Assembly (NCBI RefSeq): GCF_003415675.1
Contig: NZ_QFZK01000011.1
Location: forward strand, 62,001 to 126,000
Length of the DNA: 64,000 bases
Direction of reading: 5' to 3'
Source: Rhodoferax lacus
GTDB taxonomy: Bacteria; Pseudomonadota; Gammaproteobacteria; Burkholderiales; Burkholderiaceae_C
A program made the position numbers and the translations under genes. How positions within the stretch are numbered: position 1 is the first letter of the stretch; each line of letters starts with the position of its first letter. This document shows, piece after piece, positions 17,373 through 26,475 of the stretch. The notes below the pieces were generated by a model. It was not told where the DNA came from and ran no database searches. It saw only the letters and a program-made list of their open reading frames with translations.

Positions 17373-17573
17373 ATGGAACAAGAACCCTTCAACCAGCCCA
17401 AACAGAGCGCCTCGGAGTTCTGGAAAGCTTACTTCGCCAAGTTCCGGCGTCGTGTGGGTGACCATGAGCAATCGGAAACCGGTTCAGCCGCGCTTTCCTC
17501 CAACACCGTAACCAACCTGCCCTTCCCAGACCGCAGGCGCCCCCGCTCACAGCGCCACAGCTTGCTGCGCTGA
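17373..17573 (+). CDS. Small hypothetical protein (66 residues)
   Basis: Starts MEQEPFNQPKQSASEFWKAY; a Gln/Glu-rich head, an amphipathic basic-aromatic segment (FWKAYFAKFRRRVG) and an Arg-rich tail (PDRRRPRSQRHSLLR). No recognised family. The ATG at 17373 lies 38 bp after the TTGATCA palindrome. Coding status rests on the open frame, the ATG and the palindrome upstream only; it ends 28 bp before the stop of the convergent ABC exporter gene. Confidence 0.4.
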   Translation: MEQEPFNQPKQSASEFWKAYFAKFRRRVGDHEQSETGSAALSSNTVTNLPFPDRRRPRSQRHSLLR

Positions 17574-17601
17574 TCCTTTGCGGTGCCGGTGCGCTGCGAC
17601 A

Positions 17602-19494
17602 TCAGGCTGCAGCCAAGTCCACCACCTCCGCACTTTGCTGCAGTGCCCACATCTGGGCATAGCGCCCGCCCTGCGCCATCAAAGCCCCATGGGTGCCGCG
17701 CTCGATAATGCGGCCCGTATCCATCACCAGAATTTCATGCGCATCCACCACCGTGGACAGGCGGTGCGCAATCACCAGCGTGGTCTTGTTCTGTGCCACA
17801 CTTTGCAGCTCGGCCTGGATGGCGCGCTCGTTGGCCGAGTCCAGGGCCGAGGTGGCCTCGTCAAAGATCAGAATGGGCGGGTTCTTCAGCAGAGTGCGGG
17901 CAATGGCCACGCGCTGCTTCTCGCCACCCGAGAGCTTCAGGCCGCGCTCGCCCACCATGGTGTCGTAGCCCTTGGGGGTGGAGCTGATGAAAGCATGGAT
18001 GTGGGCGGCCTTGGCCGCAGTCTCCACCACCTCGCGGCTGCAGCCCGGGCGACCATAGGCGATGTTGTATTCCACCGTGTCATTGAACAGCACCGTGTCC
18101 TGCGGCACGATGCCGATAGCCGCACGCACCGAGGCCTGTGTGACCTGCTTGATGTCTTCCCCGCCAATCAGGATGCAGCCCTGCTGCACGTCATAAAAGC
18201 GGTACAGCAGGCGCGCCAGCGTGGACTTGCCCGAGCCCGAGGGGCCCACCACGGCCACGGTTTTGCCGGCAGGAATCTCAAAACTGATGTCGTGCAGGAT
18301 GGTGCGCGCAGGCTTGTCCGCCGCAGCCCCCGCACTGCCTGCGGGGTCGTAGGAAAAGGTCACATGCTCAAAGCGCACGGCAGCGTCGCCCGCATGCAGG
18401 CGCAAGGGCTGGGCACCGGGTACATCGGCGATTTCGCGCTCGCGCTCCATCAGCGTGAACATCTTTTCCAGGTCGGTCAGGCTTTGCTTGATCTCGCGGT
18501 AAATCACGCCCAGAAAATTCAGCGGTATGTAGAGCTGGATCATGAAGGCGTTGACCATCACCAGGTCGCCCAGCGTCATGCGGCCATCCACCACGCCCTG
18601 GGTGGCGCGCGTGAGCATGGCCACCAGGGCCACGGCGATGATGAGCTGCTGGCCGGTGTTGAGCATGCTCAGGGTGGTCTGGCTCTTGATGGCGGCGCGG
18701 CGGAAGCGCTCCAGGTTCTCGTCGTAACGCGTGGCCTCGAACTCTTCGTTGTTGAAGTACTTGACGGTCTCGTAATTGAGCAGCGAGTCGATGGCGCGGC
18801 TGTTGGCAGTGGAGTCCAGCTCGTTCATCTTCTTGCGGTACTGGGTGCGCCACTCGGTCACGGTGATGGTGAAGGCAATGTAGAACACCAACGCTGCGAT
18901 GGTGATCCAGGCAAACCACATATCGAACTTCACCGCCAGGAGGCTGAGCACCAGCGTGACCTCGATCAACGTGGGGATGATGCTGTAGAGCGAGTAGCTG
19001 ATAAGCGAGTGCACGCCGCGCGTGCCGCGCTCGATGTCGCGCGTCATGCCGCCGGTCTGTCGCTCCAGGTGAAAGCGCAGGCTCATGGCGTGCAGGTGGC
19101 GGAACACCTGCAGCGAGAGGCTGCGCGCCGCGCCCTCGGTGGCCTTGGAAAACACCAGTTCGCGCAGCTCGGTGAACAGCGAGGTCGACAGGCGCAAGGC
19201 ACCGTAGCCCAGCAGCAATGCCACTGGCACCACCAGGATGGCGGCCGGATCCCCCGGCTTGAGGGTCATGGCGTCCACCAGATTCTTCAGCAGCAGCGGC
19301 ACGCCCACATTGGCCATCTTGGCGCCCACCATGAAGGCGAGTGCGGCCATCACCCTCCATTTGTAGGCCCACAAGTAGGGGAACAGGCGGCTCAGGGTTT
19401 GCCAATCGGAATGGGTCTTGTCCGGTTTTGCGCTGGTGACTGGCAGGGTAACAGGGGCAGCAGCAGGGGCGGCGGTAGGGCCAAAGGAACGCAT
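17602..19494 (-). CDS. ATM1-type ABC exporter (fused membrane and ATPase domains)
   Basis: 630 residues. A membrane domain with about six spans (~45-330; family motifs ERGTRGVHSLISY and LNYETVKYFNNEEFEA) is followed by an ATPase domain (Walker A VGPSGSGKSTLARLL, signature LSGGEKQRVAIART, Walker B ILIFDEATSALD, H-loop AHRLSTV). ALNYETVK-type sequences identify the ABCB7/ATM1/HMT1 branch, which exports glutathione-linked sulfur or heavy-metal conjugates. A homodimer in the inner membrane is expected. ATG 19494 (MRSFG) is preferred over a TTG nine bases upstream. It is divergent from yciA with 41 bp between the starts. Confidence 0.9.
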   Translation of the reverse strand: MRSFGPTAAPAAAPVTLPVTSAKPDKTHSDWQTLSRLFPYLWAYKWRVMAALAFMVGAKMANVGVPLLLKNLVDAMTLKPGDPAAILVVPVALLLGYGALRLSTSLFTELRELVFSKATEGAARSLSLQVFRHLHAMSLRFHLERQTGGMTRDIERGTRGVHSLISYSLYSIIPTLIEVTLVLSLLAVKFDMWFAWITIAALVFYIAFTITVTEWRTQYRKKMNELDSTANSRAIDSLLNYETVKYFNNEEFEATRYDENLERFRRAAIKSQTTLSMLNTGQQLIIAVALVAMLTRATQGVVDGRMTLGDLVMVNAFMIQLYIPLNFLGVIYREIKQSLTDLEKMFTLMEREREIADVPGAQPLRLHAGDAAVRFEHVTFSYDPAGSAGAAADKPARTILHDISFEIPAGKTVAVVGPSGSGKSTLARLLYRFYDVQQGCILIGGEDIKQVTQASVRAAIGIVPQDTVLFNDTVEYNIAYGRPGCSREVVETAAKAAHIHAFISSTPKGYDTMVGERGLKLSGGEKQRVAIARTLLKNPPILIFDEATSALDSANERAIQAELQSVAQNKTTLVIAHRLSTVVDAHEILVMDTGRIIERGTHGALMAQGGRYAQMWALQQSAEVVDLAAA

Positions 19495-19535
19495 GAAGGA
19501 CAATTCGGATTCGTTAAAGTTCTACGATTGTGCCT

Positions 19536-19946
19536 ATGTCCCAAAATTCAAGCGCCGAGCCAGTCTTGCTGCCCACCGACCAGGAGTTGGTGCTCAAGGT
19601 CATCCCCATGCCGGGGGACTGCAACCCCAATGGCGATATCTTCGGCGGCTGGGTCATGGCGCAGGTGGACCTGGCGGGCTCGGTGGTACCCGGGCGCTAT
19701 ACCAAGGGCCGCATGGCCACGGTGGCGGTGAACGAGTTTGTCTTCAAACAGCCGGTGCGCGTGGGCGACATCCTGAGCTTTTTTTCCAAGGTGCATCGCA
19801 TAGGCCGCACCTCCATCACGGTGAAGATCGAGGTCTATGCCGAACGCCATTTCAAGCAGGGTGTGTACGCCAAGGTGACCGAGGCGCTGCTGACCTATGT
19901 GGCCATTGACGAGCATGGACAGCCGCGCGAGATACCCAAAGATTAG
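19536..19946 (+). CDS. yciA: Acyl-CoA thioesterase, YciA-like hotdog
   Basis: 136 residues forming one hotdog domain: MPGDCNPNGDIFGGWVMAQVD carries the catalytic N-x-x-G-D-x-F-GG-x-x-x-x-x-D pattern of the YciA/BACH group (split over ~24-44), followed by AVNEFVFKQPVRVGD. Hydrolyses short to medium acyl-CoAs in the cytoplasm. ATG 19536 follows a weak ribosome site; an in-frame GTG is two codons upstream. The TAG stop overlaps the convergent mtfA stop by 4 bp (TTAG). Confidence 0.88.
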   Translation: MSQNSSAEPVLLPTDQELVLKVIPMPGDCNPNGDIFGGWVMAQVDLAGSVVPGRYTKGRMATVAVNEFVFKQPVRVGDILSFFSKVHRIGRTSITVKIEVYAERHFKQGVYAKVTEALLTYVAIDEHGQPREIPKD

Positions 19947-20779
19947 GACCAGCTCAGCGGGTTGCTGCGGTAGTAACTGCGTAGCTCCGCAAACAACTGT
20001 GGGTGCTGCGCGGCCAGTTCGGCGGCCCGCTCAAAAAAGAGTTCACTGCATACGGCAAAAAATTCTGCCGGATCGGTGGCCGCGTAGGGCTCGATCAGAC
20101 CGTCTTGCCCGTGGTCCAGGCGCAGGCGCAAGGCATCGTATTCAGCCTGCATCACGGTCGACCAGGCGTGGTATGCCTTGCGTGATGTGAGCAGCGGCGC
20201 GCCATTGGCAAAACCCTTGGCCTGGTCGAGCTGGTGGGCAAACTCATGGATCACCACATTGCGGCCATCGGTCGGATCGGATGCGCCCTGCAGTACGTCA
20301 GCCCAGGACAGCAGCACCTGGCCTTCACCCCAGCTCTGTCCCGACAAGGCGTGCAGGCCGTCGCTATGCACGCCATCTTCCGCCACCCGGCTGTGCTGTG
20401 CCCAAAAGGCATCCGGATACAGCAGGATGCGTTGCAGCTGCGGGTAGTAGCCGCGCCGCGCACCCAACAGGGGCACACAGGCCAAGGCCGCCACGGTGAC
20501 CCGCATCTCGTCAGTCACAACGAGGCCGGCACAGCCCAGAAAGGGCTTTTCCGCCAAGAACACCAGCATGTCCTGCTTGAGGCGCAGCTGCAAATCGGCA
20601 GGCAAGCGCGCCACCAAGGGCACCCGCGCCCGCAGAATGGCGCGCCAGGCCGGAGGAAAGGGGCCGGCACGCACTCGGCTGCGGCGAGCGTGCAACCACA
20701 GGGGTTGCGTCAGCAGCCAGACCACGGCGAACATGGCGCAGGCCACCAGGGAATAGAAGGCCAGTGCCGAGGTGTTCAT
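19943..20779 (-). CDS. mtfA: MtfA-family (M90) zinc peptidase
   Basis: 278 residues. The zinc motif HEFAHQLD is followed by a downstream Glu ligand in the DPAEFFAVCSELFFE block. E. coli MtfA is an aminopeptidase that binds Mlc and so modulates ptsG. Unlike E. coli MtfA, this protein begins with a membrane span (~5-26, FYSLVACAMFAVVWLL), suggesting anchoring. ATG 20779 gives MNTSALAFYS; the frame extends 29 codons further with no conserved sequence. Whether an Mlc homologue is the partner is unknown. Confidence 0.86.
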   Translation of the reverse strand: MNTSALAFYSLVACAMFAVVWLLTQPLWLHARRSRVRAGPFPPAWRAILRARVPLVARLPADLQLRLKQDMLVFLAEKPFLGCAGLVVTDEMRVTVAALACVPLLGARRGYYPQLQRILLYPDAFWAQHSRVAEDGVHSDGLHALSGQSWGEGQVLLSWADVLQGASDPTDGRNVVIHEFAHQLDQAKGFANGAPLLTSRKAYHAWSTVMQAEYDALRLRLDHGQDGLIEPYAATDPAEFFAVCSELFFERAAELAAQHPQLFAELRSYYRSNPLSWS

Positions 20780-20954
20780 GGTGACACTGCAGTTGGGCGC
20801 GCAGCGCGTAAATACAAGGGGTTGTAAAGCGGGAGTAAACACAGTCAACGCCCCCCAAAGGCGCACGTTATGGTTACAAGCTCTGAATATTCTTGGGGCT
20901 CGCTTGAGACGGTCGAAGCTACAGCGACTGTCGTTTTAGTAAAAGAGAAACCAC

Positions 20955-21182
20955 ATGTTGAACATCAAATCCCTGATTGCCGCTACCGTTCTGACCAGCG
21001 TTGCCGCCCTGTCCTTCGCCGCAGCTCCCGAGGCACCCAAGGCCGCTGCTGCAACGCCTGCAGTTGTCGCTGCTCCTGCAGCACCCGCTGCGGATGCCAT
21101 GGCCAAGCCCGCCAAGAAGATCAAGCATGTCAAGAAGGTGAAGCATGCCAAGGCAGCTCCCGCTGTGGATGCTGCCAAGTAA
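20955..21182 (+). CDS. Small Ala/Lys-rich periplasmic protein, Asr-like
   Basis: 75 residues. A signal peptide with an AXA site (SFAAAP at ~20-25) is followed by an Ala/Pro-rich stretch and a basic run KKIKHVKKVKHAKAA. Composition, size and export signal resemble the acid-shock protein Asr of enterobacteria, whose basic repeats buffer the periplasm; homology is not established by this resemblance. A purine-rich GTAAAAGAGAAACCAC precedes the ATG and a perfect 14-bp terminator follows, so the gene is monocistronic. The 175-bp gap upstream (to mtfA) shows no clear promoter. Confidence 0.75.
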   Translation: MLNIKSLIAATVLTSVAALSFAAAPEAPKAAAATPAVVAAPAAPAADAMAKPAKKIKHVKKVKHAKAAPAVDAAK

Positions 21183-21200
21183 GCAGACCACATGGGTCTG

Positions 21201-21238
21201 AAGAGGGCACCCGGGCAACCGGGTGCCCTCTTCTTTTT
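21201..21238 (+). terminator. Intrinsic terminator after the Asr-like gene
   Basis: Perfect 14-bp stem (21201-21214 with 21219-21232), GCAA tetraloop, then CTTTTT. The T-run touches the 3' end of the convergent tctE gene. Confidence 0.93.
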
Positions 21239-22682
21239 ATGCGGTGCCAGGCGGTGTCGCTGTGCCGACCAGGGGCAGGCTGATGCGCGCATCCAGCCCA
21301 CACACCTGCCCCTCGGACAGGCGGTTGTTCAATTGCACCGAGCCGCCCAGCGCCAGCGCAATTTCCCGCGCGATGGTCAGGCCCAGGCCGGTGCCCGCAT
21401 GGCCGCCCGCCGTGGCGAAGGGCTGGAACAGGCGGCTGCGCAGTGCCTCTGAAATGCCGCATCCGGCATCCTGTATCAGCAAGGTGGCCACCTCTGCGGA
21501 CTGCGAGAGCTGCAGCAGAAGGCTCGCACCCGGCGGGCTGTGGCGCACCGCGTTATGCAGAAAGTTGCGCACCATCTCGCGCAGCATCCATTCGTGCGCC
21601 AGCACCACGCAAGGCTTGGCGTCGAGTTCGAAGTCCAGGTTTTTTTCGGCTATCAGGGGCGACATTTCCAGCACCAGCGCGCGCACCGACTCGGCCCAAT
21701 CCAGTGGCTCAAAGCTTTGCTGCTGGCGCAACTGCTCCACCTTGGCAAAAGTCAGCATCTGGTTGGTCAGCTGCGTGGCGCGGTTGACGGTGGCCTCAAT
21801 GCCCTGCAGGGCTTCGTGTGGTGCCAGGTCTCCGCGCAGGGCTGACTGCACCTGCACCTTGAGTACTGCCAAGGGCGTGCGCAGTTGGTGGGCGGCATCG
21901 CGCACAAAGCGTTGCTGGTAGTCCAGCAGATGCTGCAGCCGGGCCATGACGCGGTTGGCGGCTTCGGTGAGCGGCTGGATTTCGCCGGGCAGCTCGGGCG
22001 CTTGGATGGGCGTGAGGTCGTCCTCGCTGCGCGCGTCCAGGCTGCGGCTGAGCCTGCGCACCGGGCCGGTGACGCGTTGCACCACAAACAACACCACGGC
22101 GGTGATCACGCCAATCAGCAGCGCCTGGCGCTGCAGTGTGTCGAGCAGAATCTGCCGCGCCAGCGTGTGGCGCAGCTCCAGGGTTTCGGCCACCTGCACC
22201 ATGGCCATGGCGCGCTCGCGCCCGGTGGCTACCGGTTGCAGCAACACGGCCACGCGCACGGCATCGCTGCGCACGGTGTCATCGTAAAAATCCACCAGCG
22301 CGGCATAGGGCCCTTGCTGGGGCAAGGTGCCGCTCCAGGCGCGCAAGGCGGCGTCTCCATCGAGCCACTGGCCACGCGCGTCGGACACGCGGTAGGACAT
22401 GCGGCTGCGGTTGTCGGCCTCAAAGGCTTCCAGTGCGGCGTAAGGCACGCGCGCCCGTATGTGGGCCTGCGCGCCCTCGCCCTCGATCTCCAGCAACTCA
22501 CCAATCGACTTGGCCGAAGCCAGCAGGGTGCGGTCGTACGCCACGTTGACCGCGGCCAGAGCCTGGTGGTAGACGCTGACCGTGTCCACCACCACAAACA
22601 GCACAATCGGCAGCAGAATGCCGATCAGCAGGTCGCGCCGCAGCGACCGCTCCTTGAACAAGCGCTGCAAAAAATCAGGCAT
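21237..22682 (-). CDS. tctE: Sensor histidine kinase TctE-like
   Basis: 481 residues. Transmembrane segment ~18-38, a periplasmic sensor (~40-150, 2CSK-type), a second span (~160-180), HAMP, then the DHp domain with the phospho-acceptor in DAAHQLRTPLAVLK and an ATPase domain (N-box NFLHNAVRHSP, G-boxes DAGCGI and GTGLGLTIA). In TctDE systems the kinase senses tricarboxylates and controls the adjacent transporter. ATG 22682 overlaps the tctD stop by 8 bp, so kinase and regulator are coupled. Confidence 0.9.
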   Translation of the reverse strand: MPDFLQRLFKERSLRRDLLIGILLPIVLFVVVDTVSVYHQALAAVNVAYDRTLLASAKSIGELLEIEGEGAQAHIRARVPYAALEAFEADNRSRMSYRVSDARGQWLDGDAALRAWSGTLPQQGPYAALVDFYDDTVRSDAVRVAVLLQPVATGRERAMAMVQVAETLELRHTLARQILLDTLQRQALLIGVITAVVLFVVQRVTGPVRRLSRSLDARSEDDLTPIQAPELPGEIQPLTEAANRVMARLQHLLDYQQRFVRDAAHQLRTPLAVLKVQVQSALRGDLAPHEALQGIEATVNRATQLTNQMLTFAKVEQLRQQQSFEPLDWAESVRALVLEMSPLIAEKNLDFELDAKPCVVLAHEWMLREMVRNFLHNAVRHSPPGASLLLQLSQSAEVATLLIQDAGCGISEALRSRLFQPFATAGGHAGTGLGLTIAREIALALGGSVQLNNRLSEGQVCGLDARISLPLVGTATPPGTA

Positions 22683-23352
22683 CGAGCTTGAGCAAATAGC
22701 CCACCCCACGCAGGGTCATCAAGGTCAGGCCCGTGCCGGCCAGTTTCTTGCGCAGCCGGTACACCACCACCTCAATGGCTTCGGGTTGCACCTGCGCTTC
22801 ACCGGGAAAGACGATTTCAAACAAGCGCTCGCGCGCCAGGGCATGGCCGGGCTTGCACATCAGGGCGCGCAGCAACTGCAACTCGCGCAGGGGCAGTTCC
22901 AGGATGCGGTGGTCCAGGTACACAGGGCCTTCATCGCGGTCGTAACGCAGCGGGCCGAATTGCACGCTTTCATCACGGCCACTGCGTTCGGCGCTCTGGC
23001 GGCGGTACAGGGCGCGCAGGCGGGCCTCCAGTTCATCCAGATCAAAGGGCTTGGGCAGGTAATCATCGGCACCCAGGTTGAGCCCCAGCACCCGGTCACC
23101 CACGGTGCCACGCGCAGTCAAGATGACCACCGGTGTGGCCAGGCCCGCAGCACGAGCGCGTTTGAGCACCTCCAGGCCGTCCAGGCCGGGCAGGTTCAGA
23201 TCCAGCAGCACGGCATCGGGTTGCAGACGCTGCCACACGGCCAGTGCCTGCGCCCCGTCGCCACAGGTCTGCACCCGCATGCCTGCGCGCGTCAGGCTGC
23301 GCTCCAGCGTGGCGCGCATGGTGGGGTCGTCTTCGATCAGCAGCAGTTGCAT
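22675..23352 (-). CDS. tctD: Response regulator TctD-like (OmpR family)
   Basis: 225 residues. The receiver domain has acidic DD at 8-9, the phospho-acceptor in LLDLNLPGLDG (~51), T in ILTARG and K in LPKPFD; the winged helix (~125-222) includes ELPLRELQLLRALM and VVVYRLRKKL. It probably activates the divergent tctCBA operon through the 112-bp gap. ATG 23352 is the start; the frame remains open far upstream but only antisense to tctC. Confidence 0.92.
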   Translation of the reverse strand: MQLLLIEDDPTMRATLERSLTRAGMRVQTCGDGAQALAVWQRLQPDAVLLDLNLPGLDGLEVLKRARAAGLATPVVILTARGTVGDRVLGLNLGADDYLPKPFDLDELEARLRALYRRQSAERSGRDESVQFGPLRYDRDEGPVYLDHRILELPLRELQLLRALMCKPGHALARERLFEIVFPGEAQVQPEAIEVVVYRLRKKLAGTGLTLMTLRGVGYLLKLDA

Positions 23353-23464
23353 GAAGGGGCAAGATTGAAAAAGCGGGGTATCCGTGTTTCCCCTAGGATT
23401 TTGGACAGCCAAATGACAGGCTGGCAACCCATCATAGGGGCCATTACAACCTGAGGAGCACCCT

Positions 23465-24424
23465 ATGCGTCGCGATACCTTTCTGAAGTCTGTGGCTGTT
23501 CTGGCCGCCACTGCCGGCCTGCCCCTGAGCGCCCGTGCGGCCACCAACCTGAAGATGATGATTCCGGCCAACCCCGGCGGCGGCTGGGACGGCATGGGCC
23601 GTGAATTTGGCAAGGCGCTGATTGCCTCCAAGCTGGTGGACACCGTGCAGTATGAAAACAAGGGCGGTGCGGCCGGTGTGATTGGTCTGGCGCAGTTCAT
23701 CAACTCGGCCAAGGCCGACCCCAATGCCCTGCTGGTCACCGGCGCGGTGATGGTGGGCGGCATCATCACCGGCAAGCCCGCTGTGTCCATGGGCCAGATC
23801 ACACCGATTGCGCGCCTCACCGCTGAGTACAACGTGTTCGTGGTGCCTGCCGACTCTCCGCTCAAGACCATGAAGGATGTGGTCGCGCAGATGCAAAAAG
23901 ACCCGGCCAGCGTCAAGTGGGGCGGCGGCTCGCGCGGCTCCACCGAGCACATCTGCGCCTCCATGCTGGCCACCAAGGTAGGGGTGGATCCCAAGAAGGT
24001 GAACTATGTCGCCTTCCGCGGCGGCGGTGAGGCGACTGCCGCCATCCTGGGTGGCAACGTCACCGTGGGCGGCAGCGGCTACAGCGAGTTTGCCGAGTAC
24101 ATCAAGGCGGGCAAGATGCGCGCGATTGCCGTCACCTCGGAAAAGCGCCTGCCGGGCCTGGACATCCCCACCATGAAGGAGCTGGGCTACGACGTGGTGC
24201 TGGGCAACTGGCGCGGCGTGTACGGCGGCCCTGGCATCACGCCCGCACAACGCACGGCGCTAACCGACATAGTGGTCAAGGCCACACAGACCGCGTCCTG
24301 GAAGGAATCGGTGGAGAAAAACGGCTGGGCCCCCGTGCTGCTGACCGGCAAGGCCTTTGACGACTATGTGGATGACCAGTTCTCCAGCCTGCGCGGCATC
24401 ATGCACCTCTCGGGCATGGTGTGA
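23465..24424 (+). CDS. tctC: Tripartite tricarboxylate transporter substrate-binding protein
   Basis: 319 residues. A twin-residue signal (MRRDTFLKS...ALSARA) directs export; mature Bug/TctC fold motifs include IPANPGGGWDGMGRE, ENKGGAAGVIG and KWGGGSRGSTEH. Binds a carboxylate in the periplasm and hands it to TctAB. Burkholderiales carry many Bug paralogues of varied specificity, but linkage to tctBA and tctDE makes a tricarboxylate or similar dicarboxylate likely. GAGGAG precedes the ATG. The stop overlaps the tctB ATG (TGATG). Confidence 0.93.
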   Translation: MRRDTFLKSVAVLAATAGLPLSARAATNLKMMIPANPGGGWDGMGREFGKALIASKLVDTVQYENKGGAAGVIGLAQFINSAKADPNALLVTGAVMVGGIITGKPAVSMGQITPIARLTAEYNVFVVPADSPLKTMKDVVAQMQKDPASVKWGGGSRGSTEHICASMLATKVGVDPKKVNYVAFRGGGEATAAILGGNVTVGGSGYSEFAEYIKAGKMRAIAVTSEKRLPGLDIPTMKELGYDVVLGNWRGVYGGPGITPAQRTALTDIVVKATQTASWKESVEKNGWAPVLLTGKAFDDYVDDQFSSLRGIMHLSGMV

Positions 24425-24933
24425 TGGCACGCGACCCTGCCCGTATTCGCCAGGCCTGGCTGGCCTGTGGTGTGCTGGTGCTGGCCGGGGTGCTGGCGGC
24501 AGGCGCCGTTGGCATCCCCTCGGACGCGGGTTACGCCGGCGTGGGGCCCAACTTTTTGCCCTGGCTGGTGAGCGCCGTGCTGGCCATCTGCGGCCTGTGC
24601 ATGCTGTGGGAGGTGCGCACCGGCGGCTTTCGCGGCATGGTTCCACCCGACTCGGATCAGCCCATGTATGTGCCCGGGTTCGTCTGGCTGAGTGCGGGCA
24701 TGCTGCTCAATGCCGCGCTGCTCACCACCATCGGCTTCATCCTGAGCTGCACCCTGTGCTACGTCTTTGCGGTGCGCGGTCTGCGCGACGCCGAAGGTGG
24801 GCGTGACAACAGCGTGCGCCGCTGGCTCATCGACAGCCTGACCGGTGCGGCCATAGCCGCGCCGGTGTACTGGATGTTTACCAAACTGCTGGCCATCAAC
24901 CTGCCCGGCCTGACCGCCACTGGTTGGCTCTGA
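24424..24933 (+). CDS. tctB: Tripartite tricarboxylate transporter small membrane subunit
   Basis: 169 residues with about four hydrophobic segments (~14-35, ~40-60, ~82-110, ~130-155). TctB is the poorly conserved small subunit and is identified chiefly by position between tctC and tctA and by topology. ATG 24424 overlaps the tctC stop; a GTG at 24421 is an alternative start. Confidence 0.9.
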   Translation: MARDPARIRQAWLACGVLVLAGVLAAGAVGIPSDAGYAGVGPNFLPWLVSAVLAICGLCMLWEVRTGGFRGMVPPDSDQPMYVPGFVWLSAGMLLNAALLTTIGFILSCTLCYVFAVRGLRDAEGGRDNSVRRWLIDSLTGAAIAAPVYWMFTKLLAINLPGLTATGWL

Positions 24934-24948
24934 CATCGGAACACTTTC

Positions 24949-26463
24949 ATGGACTTGTGGAACCAACTCATGGGTGGCTTTGCCACCGCGGGCACGCCCG
25001 TCAACCTGCTATGGGCCTTTGTCGGCTGCGCACTGGGCACGGCAGTGGGCGTGTTGCCCGGCATAGGCCCGGCCGTAGCTGTGGCCATGCTGCTGCCCAT
25101 CACTAGCCAGGTGGACATGACGGCCTCAATGATCTTTTTTGCCGGCATCTACTACGGCGCCATGTATGGCGGCTCCACCACCTCCATCCTGCTAAATACG
25201 CCGGGCGAAACCGGCAGCATGGTCACCGCCATGGAAGGCAACAAGATGGCCAAAAATGGCCGCGCCGGTGCCGCCCTGGCCACGGCCGCCATTGGCTCCT
25301 TTGTGGCCGGCACCATTGCCACGGTGCTGGTGACCCTGTTTGCGCCGGTGATGGCCAACTTTGCCGTCAAGCTGGGCCCGCCCGAATACCTCTGCCTGAT
25401 GCTGCTGGCCTTTACCACGGTGAGCTCGGTGCTGGGCAAGAGCACGCTGCGCGGCCTGACCGCGCTGTTTGTGGGCCTGGCCGCCGGCCTGATCGGCATG
25501 GACCAGATCACCGGCCAGGTGCGCTACACCGGGGGCGTGACCGAGCTGATGGACGGCATCGAAATCGTGCTGGTGGCCGTGGGCCTGTTTGCCGTGGCCG
25601 AGGCGTTGCATGCGGTGCTGTTCGAGGGCAAAACCAAAGAGTCCCAAAACCCCATGAGCCAGGTGCACATGAGCCGCACCGAGTGGCGCCGCTCCTGGCC
25701 GGCTTGGCTGCGCGGCACGCTGCTGGGTTTTCCGTTTGGCACCATACCGGCGGGCGGCACCGAGATCCCCACCTATTTGAGTTATGGCCTGGAGCGCAAG
25801 CTCTCCAAACACCCCGAGGAGTTTGGCACCATAGGCGCGATTGAAGGCGTGGCCGGCCCGGAGGCGGCCAACAACGCCGCCGTGACCGGCACACTGGTGC
25901 CCTTGCTGACCCTGGGCATTCCCACCTCCACCACCGCCGCCATTTTGCTGGGGGCCTTCCAGAACTACGGCATACAGCCCGGCCCGCAGCTGTTCGAGAC
26001 CTCCAGCACGCTGGTATGGGCGCTGATTGCCTCGCTCTATATCGGCAACGTGATGCTGCTGATCCTGAACCTGCCCATGGTGGGCCTGTGGGTCAAGCTG
26101 CTCAAGATCCCCAAGCCGCAGCTGTACGCGGGCATTCTGATCTTTGCCACGGTGGGCGTGTACGGCATGCGCCAGAGCAGTTTCGATTTGCTGCTGCTGT
26201 ACGCAATTGGGGTGCTGGGCGTGGTGATGCGGCGCTTTGACGTGCCCACGGCGCCGGTGATTGTGGGCATGATTTTGGGGCCGCTGGCCGAGGCGCAAAT
26301 GCGCAATGCGCTGTCCATTGGCGAGGGCCGCTGGAGCATCTTCATCGAGCGCCCCATGTCACTCACCCTGCTGGGCGTGGTGCTGGCGGTGCTGCTGATT
26401 CCGCGGGTACTGGCGCATCTGGAAAAGTCGCGCGGTGCCCATTCCAAGGTGCGCGCACTCTAA
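24949..26463 (+). CDS. tctA: Tripartite tricarboxylate transporter large membrane subunit
   Basis: 504 residues, highly hydrophobic, 10-12 spans. The TctA signatures are present: [21 protein letters not shown] split near residue 22-42, [20 protein letters not shown] near 66-84, and a second repeat-like block [15 protein letters not shown]...[15 protein letters not shown] near 300-340. Drives Na+ or H+-coupled uptake with TctB and TctC. Starts 15 bp after tctB. No strong terminator was seen after the stop. Confidence 0.96.
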   Translation: MDLWNQLMGGFATAGTPVNLLWAFVGCALGTAVGVLPGIGPAVAVAMLLPITSQVDMTASMIFFAGIYYGAMYGGSTTSILLNTPGETGSMVTAMEGNKMAKNGRAGAALATAAIGSFVAGTIATVLVTLFAPVMANFAVKLGPPEYLCLMLLAFTTVSSVLGKSTLRGLTALFVGLAAGLIGMDQITGQVRYTGGVTELMDGIEIVLVAVGLFAVAEALHAVLFEGKTKESQNPMSQVHMSRTEWRRSWPAWLRGTLLGFPFGTIPAGGTEIPTYLSYGLERKLSKHPEEFGTIGAIEGVAGPEAANNAAVTGTLVPLLTLGIPTSTTAAILLGAFQNYGIQPGPQLFETSSTLVWALIASLYIGNVMLLILNLPMVGLWVKLLKIPKPQLYAGILIFATVGVYGMRQSSFDLLLLYAIGVLGVVMRRFDVPTAPVIVGMILGPLAEAQMRNALSIGEGRWSIFIERPMSLTLLGVVLAVLLIPRVLAHLEKSRGAHSKVRAL

Positions 26464-26475
26464 GCCCCAAAGGGA

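Noticed and set aside
17578..19731. 717-codon rightward open frame opposite the ABC exporter
   Set aside because: Fully antisense to an intact ATM1-type exporter with all ABC motifs; typical G+C-driven shadow.
23353..23994. Extension of tctD upstream to a 439-residue protein
   Set aside because: The added part is antisense to tctC and shows no conserved domain; the receiver begins at the ATG 23352.
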